Shown here: one piece after another, positions 1 through 11,779 of the stretch
Numbering within the stretch: the first letter of the stretch is position 1
Layout of the letters: each line of letters begins with the position of its first letter
Source of the DNA: Rhizophagus irregularis
Lineage: Eukaryota; Glomeromycota; Glomeromycetes; Glomerales; Glomeraceae
Reading direction: 5' to 3'
Length of the DNA: 64,000 nt
Assembly (NCBI RefSeq): GCF_026210795.1
Contig: NC_089460.1
Span: 620,001-684,000, forward strand
Position numbers and translations under genes: made by a program
Notes under the pieces: generated by a model
What the model saw: the letters and a program-made list of their open reading frames with translations, nothing else
The model's database searches: none
Told to the model about the DNA's origin: nothing

Positions 1-731
1 ATGGATTGGTTTATTATCTCAAAGTGTTCACACTCAAAAAATATTGTGTGATCCTTCGTGGCATGGTGATAGCATAGTTAGTATAGTATATAATTTCTAA
101 TACTGATTTTTTGTTTATTTATTTATTTATTTACTTATTTATTTCGGGTAAAAAATTTCATACAAAAAAAAAAGGAAAAGATGCGTATACTGGAAGAACA
201 AGCCAAACAGCCCCCGAAATGAAGGATCAAAAGGCTTTGCATCATGGTGTTACTACTTAGCCCATCCATTATTTTCCCGTTCATATTATTTTCTTTAATC
301 TTATGATAAATAAATTTTAATTTACTGTACATTTAATATCAAATGTTGATTGTTAGAATAAAAAAAAAATGCGTAATGAAGTCACTGTATTACCAATATG
401 ACAATACATGATATTCTTGTCGATTATTTTATTACGGTACTTATCTCAATTCAATATTATTTATTAATAATCACCCTTTTACGTGTAACATGAAATGACA
501 AAACTTTCATTACATTACATAATAATAGTGCAAGTAATTTGATTCTTCGTAATTAAATTAAATTGATTTTCACATTTATCATATATATATATACAGTGTA
601 TATATGAACAATCAACCTATTAATTTTAACACTAATGAATTTATTTAAAAATCTTGTAAAATGAGATGTCACAATTGTCTCTTTACGAAAATATGCCGAG
701 AAATATTTGACTTAAAATAAAAGAAATTTCT
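1..731. other. Intergenic, left edge
   Basis: This is AT-rich sequence with short homopolymer runs and a few TTTA-type microrepeats near 110-140. I see no convincing coding frame and no repeat with clear ends. It is the region downstream of the minus-strand DnaJ gene, so it should hold that gene's 3' UTR. Confidence 0.5.
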
Positions 732-2729
732 TTAGGGGAACTTAAAGAAATATTGGTGACTACCACTTTCACCACCTTCAGAAGCTCCGAAGGGGAAACC
801 TCCACCAAAATGAAATCCTTCTCTAGCAAATTGCATAAATGGATTATTATCAGAATAAAAGAATGGTTGTCCTCCACCATTTGGATCATTTGGATCTTCT
901 CCATTATCAAATTTAGCTCTTAATTCTATAAAAAAAAAGGAAAAATTTTATTTTTAATATTTTGTCAAAAAAATCAAATATTTTTAATAAAATTTCATTA
1001 TTCAGCTTACCATCGTTATTTAATACTTCATAAGCTTCATTTATAGAAGCCATTTTAGCTTCAGCTTGTTCAACTGTCATGTCATTTCTATGTTTATCGG
1101 GATGCCATTCATGAGCTAATTTTCTAAATGCTTTTTTGATTTCTTTTTTACTAGCACTTCTTGGTACTCCTAATATTTTATAATAGTCCTTTTTCTTTGA
1201 TTGTTTATGTAAACGACTTGCTTTTTGGAATCCTTTTGAAGCTCGACTATCTTGTCCTTGTGTTAAATCATGCGCTTTCTTAAAATCTTCTATTGCACCT
1301 TCATAATTCTCTTCAACAAGATATACTTCACCACGATTTATCAACGCTTCTACATTATTTTCATCCAATTTTAATGTCTCACTACACCATTTAACCGCCT
1401 CTTTCGATTTATCTTTTGTCTATATATATGTATATAAAAAAAGATAAATATAAAATATTTTAAAATACTTAAAAAAAACATATGTAAACACGTATAAAAC
1501 AAAAAAAAATATTAACCTCAGCGTACGCTTTACATGCCCAAGCATATAATTTCATTAGTAATTCGCTCTTTTTATTTCCTTCTGATAATGTTTTTAATTC
1601 TTCGTCGACTTCATTAATGAGGCCTTTAGATTCTTTTGCACCGATCAATTTTTTAACAGATGCTAAGAATCTTTGTCCTTCAATGTCGTTTGAAATTTTA
1701 CTTACTTTATCTTCAAATTGCTTTATTTTCCTTTTAAGGTTTTTACATACTTTATTTTCTGGATCATTTTTTATACATTGTTTAATATATTTTGATGATT
1801 GATTAGGATTATACAGTGTAAAGTAATTAATATTAACTAGACGAACTAATAGATCTAAGTCATTTGGATTCAATTGTGAAGCTGACCTAAAGAAATAAAA
1901 TAAAAAATAAAAAATAAAAAGATAAATAATTTTATAAAATATTATAAAAATTTTGAACATCACTTACGATAAATCCCTGGCCCCTTCTTCCATGTCTCCT
2001 TTTGATAAATGACATTCTGCTCTCACCAGTCTTAAACGAGATGAACGTGGTGAAGTAATTATAGCTTTAGATACAGAATCAATGCATTCTTCATATTTTT
2101 TATTAGCAAGGGCTTCATCAGCAGTTTTTATCATTTTTTCAGCTTGATCAATTGATTGTAACTTTTTATAAAAAAAAAATACGTATATATTTAATAATTG
2201 ACATTAATCATTAATATATTATTACAAATTTTATTAAAAATTTATAAATACCAATTGTTTAACGTCAACATCCTTATCGTTCTTCTTCAAAAATTTTTGT
2301 AAATCTCTTCTCGCCTCAGTTAAAGATCCATCCTTTAAATATAATTTAGCACGTTGTAACAAAGCTTGATCAAAATCTGGTTTTAATTCCAAGATTTTTG
2401 TAAAATCTTGTAAAGCATTTGCACTTCTACCCAAAGATAAATAAGTTACAGCACGTTTATAGTAAGAAAGGTATTTATCTGGGTCTTGATCTATAATAAT
2501 TAATAGATAAATTATCAAAAAATGGTTATTTGATAAAATAATTTAATATTTAAAAATCATACTTACTAATTGCAGCTCCAAAGCTTTTTAATGCATCATC
2601 GTATTGACCGTTCGTAAGAAATTCGTTACCCTCGTCAAGGTGTTGCTGTGCCGACTTTTCAGCAAAAACTAACGACGTTGTAGTTAAAAAAAATGGTACA
2701 ATTGCTAAAACAAAACAATGAACTCTCAT
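732..2729 (-). CDS. DNAJC3: ER-lumen DnaJ/TPR co-chaperone (DNAJC3/P58IPK type)
   Basis: Six exons close into one 522-residue frame: 2567-2729, 2252-2490, 1968-2161, 1517-1886, 1011-1419 and 732-925, all with GT-AG introns. The start gives a clear signal peptide of about 23 residues ([14 protein letters not shown]...), which points to the secretory pathway. TPR helices fill most of the protein. A J domain lies at about residues 399-465 and has an intact HPD motif in [11 protein letters not shown] glycine/phenylalanine-rich tail follows. In the family this protein binds unfolded clients in the ER and passes them to the Hsp70 BiP. Animal P58IPK is about 504 residues, so the length fits. No KDEL-type tail is present, as in other members. 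Identity is by architecture, and a DNAJC7-like cytosolic protein is excluded mainly by the signal peptide. Confidence 0.9.
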
Positions 2730-4975
2730 TGTCTAATTTTTTTTTTAATATTCAAAGAAAGAAATTTTATTCTATTTAATTTTATTTTTTTTATATTTAT
2801 ATATATATATAATATTCTAACAAGGAAATAATGAGAAAATGGTGTATTTATACTACACGTTTTTAACAACAGCGGATTTATTTAATAATGTGTTTAATAT
2901 TGATTGGCTAGATACAAAAATTCAATTCAGCTGACCCCCAATTGTTTGACTTAATAAATACAAAAAACCTTTCAATTTTTTACGGTATTACGAACTACCC
3001 GGAAATTTAATATTTTATTCCGAAATCCATTTGTGTCGTGATCATTGTGATTTTTATTATTGACTTTTTACAAATTTGGGTATTATAAATCCTCAAACTC
3101 ATAATACGTGGCGGATTCCGGGATTTTTGAATTACAAAAAAACATTTAGTAATTTTTTTTTTGATTTTTATATTTTATTTTTTTTTTAATATTTTTTATT
3201 TATATTTTATTTTAATTTATTTTTTTTAAAAAATTTTTTACTATTCCTTCCAATAAAAAGAATATTATTTTTGTTTCTAATAAAAATTGTATTAATGAAT
3301 AATGCAAGTAAAAAGATATACAAGAATAAATGCTTTTTATATGATTTCATCATCATGAACGAAATAAATTATTAAAATCTTCATGTAGATCGGAAAAAGA
3401 ATGAATTAGGTGAATCAATAATGGCAATCAAATAATAATGAACATATATAGCTCATTATATTTCATTTTATAAATTCTCAATGAATCACATAAGGTACAT
3501 AAGATAATTTGCATTTGGATATACCGTGAAATTCATTAATTTCATTTTAAAATCCTTAAACGCTTTAATGTTATCTGAAGCAGGATATTTTTCTTAGTGA
3601 AATAAATACTGTACTACCAGTGTACTACCATATGTTATTAAAGGCTTCATTATTGCTGCTCGTATAATATGTGTTTCTTTCCTGTTTATGGATTTGAGTT
3701 TCTTCACTGAGTATAACAATATGCCACTTAAAATCTTGATAAACATTTAATATACCAAATTCCAGATATAAAATAACAATTGCCATTTAGGGAATCCCGA
3801 ACCCTATTATACTGTATATCAATTGCAGTACTTTACCCACCTTTCAATCATGGAATGCAATTTTTTTTTTCTTGTGAAGTAACCAATTAATTTTGAAATT
3901 CAGACTTAATATTACCAACTTATATCAACCTTTTATGTTTAAAATTGGGGACATTGGTTTATGCGTTGAGAGGATATAAAAGGATTGATTGATAACTAAC
4001 TTAAAAGTTTAGTTGGGAATTTAAAGTTTAAAAAGTCACAAATGAGTTCATTGCACTTTTTCATACACAATGAACCAATGCTTGATTTGGACAATGTTTA
4101 ATTTATATAATTAGATAATGTCATATTTGGTCATCCAACGGGACTATTGGATGAATGTTCAGATAATGTCCATATTGTCCAAATCAAATAATACAATAGA
4201 CAAATTGGATATATATCCGATTGGATGTACAATGAACAACACTGCAAAGAATGCATCAAAATTTATTATAATGGAAACTCAAGTATTTTAAGGACCTTTA
4301 AATCATGGTTTTATTACATTTTCAAATCTACATTCTACAGATCTGGTTGACAGTTGATTTTTCTTTTCAGGAACCTATCTCAGGATACCACCTCCATCAC
4401 CATCTCTGGTCTTCTTTATCCTAATGCACACCATATACGTTAATTGAAGATCCAATTATGTATATATTTTTTTTTAATCGACTTTGCACATAAACTAACC
4501 TTTCTTATTTTTCTGCATAGTTAAATTTCACATTAGAGGTCAAAGCGAAAGAACAAATGGACATAGAAATTGATGATAACAAGCAGATCAGTTACCACTG
4601 TTGTAGAAAGTGTACAAATTGTTAAAAAATGGAACCATAATAAACGTTCAAAAGGATTCACTTGTAGATATTATAGATGGTATCGTAACTGTGAAATTCA
4701 GACATTTTTTGCAATACACGTGGCAATTCTCATCATGTGATAAATGTGATTAAGTATTTTATATTGTATTGTTGCTTAATTTTGTCTTCCCTAAGTATGG
4801 TTTAGTGTCCATATAACACATAGATTTTATCTAATTGTCACAATCACTCGTTCTTAAAATTATTATTTACACGATATGATTATTTATTATAAAAATGATA
4901 ATGTTTGTATGATAGAATTACAGTATAATAAAGAACTACTTTACAATTAAAATAAATATATTCTATTTATTTCCT
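2730..4975. other. Intergenic with a small inverted repeat
   Basis: About 2.2 kb lie between two minus-strand genes. The part just above 2729 should hold the DnaJ gene promoter and 5' UTR. At about 4083-4187 a short inverted repeat is visible (TTGATTTGGACAAT and its complement ATTGTCCAAATCAA), which looks like a small decayed MITE. The rest shows no coding frame that I can support. Confidence 0.5.
4083..4187. repeat. Small decayed inverted-repeat element
   Basis: The arms TTGATTTGGACAAT (left) and ATTGTCCAAATCAA (right) are complementary and about 80 bp apart. A second inner pair (CATCCAA and TTGGATG) sits between them. No target-site duplication could be fixed. This could be a MITE fragment or a chance palindrome in AT-rich DNA. 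Confidence 0.4.
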
Positions 4976-5832
4976 CTAATTATTGTCGTCGTTATTTAAA
5001 ACACCAATTTCATCATCTCGATTTGCAGTTGCGCCATACGATCGAATAGTGGGAGGTTTAGGAATATTTCCAGGAACATTTTCCTCTTCAAAATAGATTG
5101 ATCGGTTTTTTAGAAACCTTTCTCGACGACGATTATCTGTCGTAACAACTATGTATGCTATCCAATGTATTATACAAAAGAGGAAGGATGATATAAGAAG
5201 AGTAATACGATATTTATCAATCGATTTTTTATACTGGAAAATTAAATTAAACTTGAAAATTATATACAGTGAAGAAAACTAAAAAAGAGATTGTTTATAG
5301 GAATTAATATTAATATTTATTGCGTAAAAAAGAATGAATGCGACTTAATACTTACACAAACAACACTTCCTAAAATTAAATGTAAGTCCCTAATCCATTT
5401 AGAAGATGCTACTCCTACAACTATTATAAATCTTATAAGTCCAAGTGCAACCCAATCCCAGGCTGCTTTTCTCCAATGCCAATAACCTTTATTGTCTTTA
5501 TGCACCAGTAGAATCGTACAAATGGTTATAATGCTTAAATCCAATAGTGCAAGCATATATAAATATGAAGCATTTTTTGGTCTACGGGGTGGATTCTTTG
5601 AATCTCTTAGGGACACTAGAAGAAAAGGATCTCCTGCCGATGAAGTACCCCCAGATTCAGCGAATGCCTCATTTTCTTCCAGTCCTTCAATATCACCATT
5701 AGCTCCTTCTCTACTACCACCGTTATTTGAAGACTCAGCAACTACCTGTAACTTCCTATTACTATTTTGTTGTGGATAAATTTGTTGAGTATTTATTCTT
5801 GTCGTCGTCTTTGAAGCTGTAATAGGTTCCAT
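4976..5832 (-). CDS. Orphan multi-pass membrane protein, 244 residues
   Basis: Two exons, 5356-5832 and 4976-5233, join in phase 0 to give 244 residues. The first 90 residues are polar and low in complexity (Thr, Asn, Gly, Ser). Four hydrophobic stretches follow: about 92-112 (YLYMLALLDLSIITICTILL), 126-145, 150-163 and, across the exon joint, about 166-186 (ITLLISSFLFCIIHWIAYIV). The tail of about 55 residues is charged and polar. I do not recognise the family. The compact helices with short loops resemble the N-terminal membrane domain (TMD0) of some fungal ABC transporters, but no ATPase follows, so that is only a structural comparison. The gene is well formed, with no in-frame stops and good splice sites. 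Confidence 0.75.
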
Positions 5833-6792
5833 AATTCGTGAATTTTAATAAGGGTAAAATTGTTTGCAATCATGGGGTATACCATCGCTTAAAAAAGCTT
5901 TTTATTTCACATAGTGATACAGAATATAACATTGCATAAAATTCTTTATTTGTGAAACTTTGGCATTTTTTTTTGCTGCGATTGCTCTACGTCACAAATA
6001 ATAAATTGTGATTTGTTGAATTAAGATATAAAGAGTAAAATTCCCGTTTAGTAATACTTTAGATTGGATCGTTAAACTGTTTCATCTCCAAATTTGGAAT
6101 ATTCGGCCATACTTTTAAATAATCCAGTGCTAGTTTCATTATTGTAAATTTAATTACCCATACATATATGGTATATTCTTTTTTTGTGTAAACGATAAAT
6201 AAGAATATCTGAAAATCTTTTTGTTCAATAAAAAAACGAAACAAATTTTTTTTTCCCTCTAAAAAAAAAAAAAATTTATAAATAAAAAATCTTGCAGGAG
6301 GGGTTATATAAATAATTTTTTTTTTTAAAGGTATGTACGTTTTTTTTTATTTATTATGTAAAAATTAATTATTTGAAACAAGTATCTCCTTTTGTCGAAC
6401 CATAACAATTATTTAACAAATGCTTTAGTTTGCTTTGTTTTTGTCCTTTTCTTAGAAAAGGTTTTTTTTTTTAAAAAACTCACTTTTTTATTTAATAATT
6501 TAATAATTTCATTATCAATTTTTAATCAATTTAAACAAAAATTTATTAATATAAATATAAACTTTTTTTTTGAAAAAAAAAGAAACAGAACGTACTTTCG
6601 AAATATTGGAAAAAAAAAATTTGAAATATCCAATTATATTGTTGGACTACGTAGCATTATAATTGGAATATAATTTTACATTTACATGCCTCTTTTTCCC
6701 TCTTTTATCCTCATTCCTTTTATTCACGCTCAATTTGTTGACCATCAGACCACAAATATTTCCGAATGAACAATTAATGATTAATATTCGCA
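5833..6792. promoter_or_regulatory. Divergent intergenic region
   Basis: This 960-bp gap separates the minus-strand membrane protein from the plus-strand proline-rich protein, so both promoters must lie here. It is rich in poly-A and poly-T tracts, for example near 6250-6340 and 6560-6620. Open frames inside it are low-complexity and unsupported. I could not identify a specific binding site. Confidence 0.4.
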
Positions 6793-7665
6793 ATGAGATC
6801 CTCAAATTTAATAAAATTTTTCGTGCTCACTTTATTAATATGCCTTTTAATACTAAATGAGAATTCAAGTGCGCAAGATCCGGCTAAAGGGGCGGCACCG
6901 AAAGCTGGAAAGGAACCTGCAGCTAAGGAACCTGCAGCTAAGGAACCTGCAAAGGAGCCTGCTAAGGATCCTGAACAACCTAAGGTACTTCCCGATGACC
7001 CGCCTCAACAACCTAAGGACCCTCCCAAAGATCCCAATCCACCAAAAGACCCAAATCCACCAAAAGACCCTCCAAAGGATCCCAATCCACCAAAAGACCC
7101 AAATCCACCAAAAGACCCACCAAAGGATCCCAATCCACCAAAAGATCCAAATCCACCAAAAGACCCAAATCCACCAAAAGACCCACCAAAGGATCCCAAT
7201 CCACCAAAAGATCCAAATCCACCAAAAGACCCAAATCCACCAAAAGACCCAACTCCACCAAAAGATCCTCCAAAGGATCCAGTACCACCGCCAAACCCTC
7301 CTCCACCAGCACAACCAGTTATACCGCCTCAAACAACCCCCGTAATTACAGTAACAAGTACCTCATTCATTACCGATCAAACTCCTACTACACCTCCAAT
7401 TAAATCTGCACCAAAACAAAATAATAGTGGACTGAATAGTGAAGATTCGAATAATGATAGTGGTTCTGCAACAAAAACCATTATAATTGCAGCATCCGTT
7501 GTAGGCGGAATTGTTGTTCTAGGTGGTGCTTCTATGGCGGTATTCAGATATCAAAAATCAAAATCTTCTGATTGGGATGATGAAGGTGAAGTTGTATTGG
7601 GTAGTAGAGGGGCAGGTATTAATGGTGATCCATTTAAAAGTACATTAGATCAGTACCATAGATAG
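6793..7665 (+). CDS. Secreted/surface proline-rich repeat protein with one membrane anchor
   Basis: A single exon of 290 residues. The start gives a signal peptide (hydrophobic core FFVLTLLICLLIL, residues 9-21, likely cut after SSA at about 27). Residues 28-55 carry AKEPA repeats. Residues about 60-170 are a tandem array of the hexapeptide PPKDPN, with PPKDP variants; in DNA this is an 18-bp unit repeated with few changes. A Pro/Thr-rich spacer follows, then a transmembrane segment at about 233-255 (IIIAASVVGGIVVLGGASMA) and a 35-residue acidic cytosolic tail. The layout suggests a cell-wall-spanning surface protein with a stiff polyproline stalk, like fungal wall sensors or mucin-like proteins. 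No catalytic domain is visible. Array length is likely variable between isolates. Confidence 0.85.
   Translation: MRSSNLIKFFVLTLLICLLILNENSSAQDPAKGAAPKAGKEPAAKEPAAKEPAKEPAKDPEQPKVLPDDPPQQPKDPPKDPNPPKDPNPPKDPPKDPNPPKDPNPPKDPPKDPNPPKDPNPPKDPNPPKDPPKDPNPPKDPNPPKDPNPPKDPTPPKDPPKDPVPPPNPPPPAQPVIPPQTTPVITVTSTSFITDQTPTTPPIKSAPKQNNSGLNSEDSNNDSGSATKTIIIAASVVGGIVVLGGASMAVFRYQKSKSSDWDDEGEVVLGSRGAGINGDPFKSTLDQYHR
7020..7280 (+). repeat. In-frame coding minisatellite, 18-bp unit
   Basis: The unit CCAAATCCACCAAAAGAC and close variants are repeated in tandem and encode PNPPKD. Occasional shorter PPKDP units break the period. Because the unit is a multiple of three bases, copy-number changes keep the frame. 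Confidence 0.85.
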
Positions 7666-9122
7666 GAAATATTGAAATTTTTTTAATATTATATTATATA
7701 TATATATACAATTAATTTTATAATTCATTAATTTTGCATTAATTTATTTTTCTTTAAGTATAACCATCCTTCTATACAATAGAGCAAAACATTGCCTATT
7801 CATTAATTATACTTTCTGCATACCCAGGTGGTAAATGTAGTTTATGTATCATTGTGTTTCATTAATGTATTTATTTTTTAATTTTTTTTTTTCTGTTTGG
7901 TATGCATTTGATTGGCATCACTTTTTTTTTAAAAAAATTGAACATAAATTTAGATGGTATCGTCTAATTCTATTAATTAGTTTAAATATTTACAATAAAA
8001 CAATTTTTATATAATCAATACATTATTATTTTAGTATGAAATTTTAATAATAAATTTGTAATATATAAAATAAAAGAACTAAAAAATTAATATAAAAGCT
8101 CAATAAAATTAAGGGTATTGTCAAGGCGATACTGCCAATGCATCACAAACGCCAATATATTTAAAATTACGTGATTTTAATTGGCCAATTTGCATTATAT
8201 AATTTTGACAAAAATTTATTTCTGGCCAGAATTATGTTACGAAATATTCAATAAAATAAAATTTATTTATAATAACAAAATTCGAAATTTCAAAGATTAC
8301 ATTAAAGGTTAAGATTAAAATATCCAAAACACAATACATTAAAAATCAAGAACTCAATACGTTAAAGATCAAGAATATATACAATTACATAAAAAAAATC
8401 AATAATAAAATTATAAAAGAGCTTTAAAAATGCCAAAAATCGAGAATGAAATCAGTTTTCGCAAATGTGGAAAACCCAGAATTTTTCTGAATAACTTTGT
8501 AGAAAAGGTCCGATTGCTAGTGATTTCTGGAGGAAATTCTCAATTATTCAAATAGTTTGCTTATAAGTGAGTGATAAAACTTTGTGTAACATAAACACTT
8601 TTTTATAAGCAAAACCCAAGATTTCCTCTGGAAATCACTAATAATTGACCTTTTCCTACATAGTTATTCAGAAAAATTCTGGGTTTTCGCAAATTTTTGG
8701 AACTTAACATACAGGGGGTCCCACTAATTAAATTCTCTTCCACCCATGAGGATTTCCTATTGAAGGTTTACATTATTGTGTGTATTTAATAAAAATAGGC
8801 GGCCAATATGTTAATCTGCCTGAACCGGAGGTCTGTGGTTTAAATCACGTGATAAAGCGATTTCATCCAAGATTTCTAAGTAAAATTCCACCCCATGTGA
8901 CCGGTGATGTTTAAGGGGCGTGAAAAAACTTTTTTTATGTACCACTAAAAATTTGAGAAGTCCCCAGAATACTTATGAAAAATGAAAACGGTGGGGTGTG
9001 ACACGGGGTGACATCAAAATCTTGGGGCGACGCTGGGGAAGATATTTCATCTCACGTTACGTCATTGGCGATTTAATTAATATTTAGTCTTATCAAAAAC
9101 ATTTTTTCATCAAAAAAAAAAA
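7666..9122. other. Intergenic with a hairpin element and a tRNA-like patch
   Basis: Apart from the hairpin element at 8460-8700, this 1.4-kb gap has a GC-richer part near 8700-9060. A B-box-like string (GGTTTAAATCA, about 8837) lies there but no foldable tRNA could be drawn. The promoter of the Dam1 gene should lie in the last few hundred bases. Confidence 0.4.
8460..8700. repeat. Long hairpin (fold-back MITE), about 240 bp
   Basis: The left arm at about 8469-8540 (AAAACCCAGAATTTTTCTGA..) matches the reverse complement of the right arm at about 8616-8689 with only a few mismatches over roughly 70 bp. A second inner pair (GCTTATAAGTG and CACTTTTTTATAAGC) continues the stem inward. It carries no gene. 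The structure fits a non-autonomous fold-back transposon. Target-site duplications were not clear. Confidence 0.7.
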
Positions 9123-10106
9123 ATGAATTTTTCATTATCAGTAAGGACAGAACAGCAAAATAGACGTTTATCGCGAGGTCATACTTTAAAAAAAAACATT
9201 AATTCAACGGCCATTCTCAGTGGTTCAAATGAATATTTTATTCTGGATCGTTTTGAAAGACCTTTAGTTGAATTGGAGAAATCTTTTAATAATTTATCAG
9301 AACATTTTAAAAACATTAAAAAAGTCCAAGCATCTTTAGATGAATTTAATAAGTCCTTTTCAGGTTTCTTATATGGAATTAAAATGAATGCTCATTGTGT
9401 TGAATTTTCTGAGGTATTGCCATCATTATCTAAAGACATTAATTTAATATCGGAAGTTAACAATATTTTAGGCTCCAACAAAGGAAACGTTTGCATCTTT
9501 TATCAAAAGACAACAAGATTTACAGTGGATGGCAATTCTCAGAACCCCACTTAATATCACTACATACGATAAAACTCCTCGCAGTAAAGCTACTACTGTT
9601 AAAAATATATCTATACCAAAATTGCAAACCACTCCTGCACCGAAATTTCAAAAACCGCGTAGAAGAAAAATTAATAAAGAAACAGAAATCAAGGTATTCT
9701 CTAGAAAAGTTTTTATTCGTATAAATCATTTTTTATTGAATTTCTTTTTTTATTTAGGGCGTGGTTAAAAAAATTGTTGAATCTTTGCCACAAAAATATC
9801 GGGGGAAACAGGTAAAAACCTACTTAAGATTCATATTCTTTAAAAAAATTAAATTCAAACTTAATTATTTAGCAATCAAATCGTGGAAATGTTGAAGCTA
9901 TTCTCAAACTTTTGTGTTTAAAACCAACTGAAGGATTGTATATGGAAGAAGTTATTCAACGTACAAATTTAACACGATCCAGATGTTGTGAATATCTTAA
10001 TGCTTTGGTTAACAGTGGTCATGTGATCAAAATTAGTAAGAAAGGTCAAGTGTTTAAACTGGATCCTACGGAATATGCTGATTTCATTCATATAATGAAC
10101 ATTTGA
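9123..10106 (+). CDS. DAM1: DASH complex subunit Dam1 with C-terminal winged-helix-like region
   Basis: Four exons, 9123-9413, 9472-9693, 9758-9811 and 9873-10106, close into 266 residues. Residues about 38-100 match the Dam1 domain: heptad-spaced hydrophobics, then FNKSFSGFLYGIKMNAHCVE followed across the exon joint by FSEAPTKETF, as in yeast Dam1 (SFASFLYG.NMNAFCVDFPEAP). Dam1 is part of the DASH/Dam1 ring that couples kinetochores to microtubule ends in mitosis. Residues 150-175 are basic and may contact tubulin. The last about 90 residues (from VVKKIVESLPQKYRGKQ) look like a winged helix: a helix-turn-helix stretch (EEVIQRTNLTRSRCCEYLNA) and a beta-like wing (GHVIKISKKGQVFKL). That tail is not part of the classical Dam1 domain. 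The gene is convergent with IPP1, with 145 bp between stops. Confidence 0.8.
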
Positions 10107-10251
10107 AAGTGTAAGATAAGTTTTTTAATTTTTAAATCTTATTTGAAATTATTTCTTTAAGAAGATTGACTTTTCCAATTGACATATTATAAAGGTTATT
10201 AATTAAAAATTTCTAATAAATTATTTTAACTAAAGGTAAAGAAATATAGTA

Positions 10252-11779
10252 TTATAAATTGGAAGTTCCGGAGATAAAGAACCATTTGTCAACTATAATT
10301 AAATTTAATTACATGATTAAAATATTATTTATTACATTGAAACCACTAGAAGATTAAAGGTAAAAATCTTACTTGAAGGATCGATCGGGGCAGGTGGTTG
10401 TCTTGAATCATGAGGGATAGTCTTAAAAAAAGGATCATTTACTGTTGTTTGACCCGGACTTCCTTCAACTGTTAAATTGGTGCTATGTAGAAAATAAAAA
10501 AAAAACAAAAAATCATATTATTATAATATATATAATATATATAGTTAAAAAAAAGTTAACTATATACATGTTATTATCGTATTTATCAGTCTTGTTTGGA
10601 ATTTGCCCAGAAAGTAAACGACGCCAGGCTTCATGCGTTTCATGAATAATTTCAGTAGCATATTTCTAAATAAACAAACATGAATATGTGTATGCGAGTC
10701 TTTTTTTAAAAAAAAAGAAAAAAAAGAGTTCTAACTTTATTCTTAGCTTCACCACTAAAGGCAAATTGATTCTCGGGTTTTCCATCTGGGATTTTGTAAA
10801 TTCGAAACCACTCATTAGTTGCACGAATGAGACCAGGCAAATGTCTCTCAACATCTTCAATGTCTAAAAAAGTCGAAACATAAAGAATAATTAATAAGAT
10901 TTCTCTTGTTCAAAATAATCATTTGTTATAATTATAATATAACCATTCAATTTGTTCGCCAAAGGATCGTTGACATCGATAACGATAACTTTCCAATCAG
11001 TTTCGCCTAAATAAATACTTTCCGTTAACTATAACTGACTAATGCACATGCTAAGGTAAACACTAAATGCCTAAAACACTAAATGCATAACATGTCACAA
11101 TATTGGCGATTACCCTCATCCAAAAGAGCCATAATTCCAAGAACTTTAACTTGCTTGATTTGGCCGGTATAACCAACCTGCTCCCCGATTTCGCAAACGT
11201 CAAGCGGATCATTATCCCCTCTCGCTTTTGTTTCAGCATGAGTTTGTGAAGGATCTTCCCATGTCTAATTTAATGATATGTTAATGCCAATATGATGCTA
11301 ACGCGCAAAAAATTTTCAGATTTACCTGAGGGAAAGCACCATAATTCCAGATATAACCATGGTGGGGGAAACAATTGCGAACATAACGAAGTTTGCCTTT
11401 TTTCACGTCCTGTTTTATTGGATTAATCTGTTCCTCTCTGGAAATCTAATCGAAATTGATCAAAAGATGTCATTCTCAATCTTGTCATTATTGTCTAATT
11501 TTTTGATACGGACCTCCATTTTGCCATTTGTCCACCTAGGAATTTCCACGATAAAATTCAAAACAGACTTGTTCTCATTTGCAAACAAGGGAATATCATG
11601 CCAAGGAGAAATAACTTGACCATTTCTTTCTGGTATGACATTTTAACAGTTAATAAACAATTCACTTATCAACTTAATAAATAATAGATGAAACAAAGAG
11701 ACTTGTATCGGTTACCAATATAGAGACGATATTCCAAAGTATTTGGAATACCAACCCTGCGAGTTGTAAATTCAGACAT
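10252..11779 (-). CDS. IPP1: Soluble inorganic pyrophosphatase
   Basis: Nine exons give 296 residues: 11716-11779, 11514-11629, 11326-11445, 11114-11264, 10944-11006, 10736-10863, 10568-10665, 10373-10482 and 10252-10292. The protein hydrolyses pyrophosphate to two phosphates and so pulls biosynthetic reactions forward. It follows yeast Ipp1 almost block by block: [36 protein letters not shown], the metal-binding signature [22 protein letters not shown] and [20 protein letters not shown]. The last small exon supplies [13 protein letters not shown], matching the yeast C-terminus, and this settles the otherwise uncertain 3' end. No signal peptide is seen, so it is cytosolic or nuclear. The gene is compact, with introns of about 44-125 bp. 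Confidence 0.96.

Noticed and set aside
6392-6860. Two plus-strand frames upstream of the proline-rich gene
   Set aside because: They are Phe/Asn/Lys-rich products of T and A tracts in the divergent promoter; one overlaps the real start in another frame.
6865-7332. Long antisense frames rich in Trp or Gly/Phe opposite the proline-rich gene
   Set aside because: They are the mirror of an 18-bp coding repeat, which keeps all frames open. No start context, splicing or family signal supports them.
8790-8880. A SINE or tRNA with B-box GGTTTAAATCA
   Set aside because: The A-box is unconvincing and no cloverleaf forms. Kept only as a remark.
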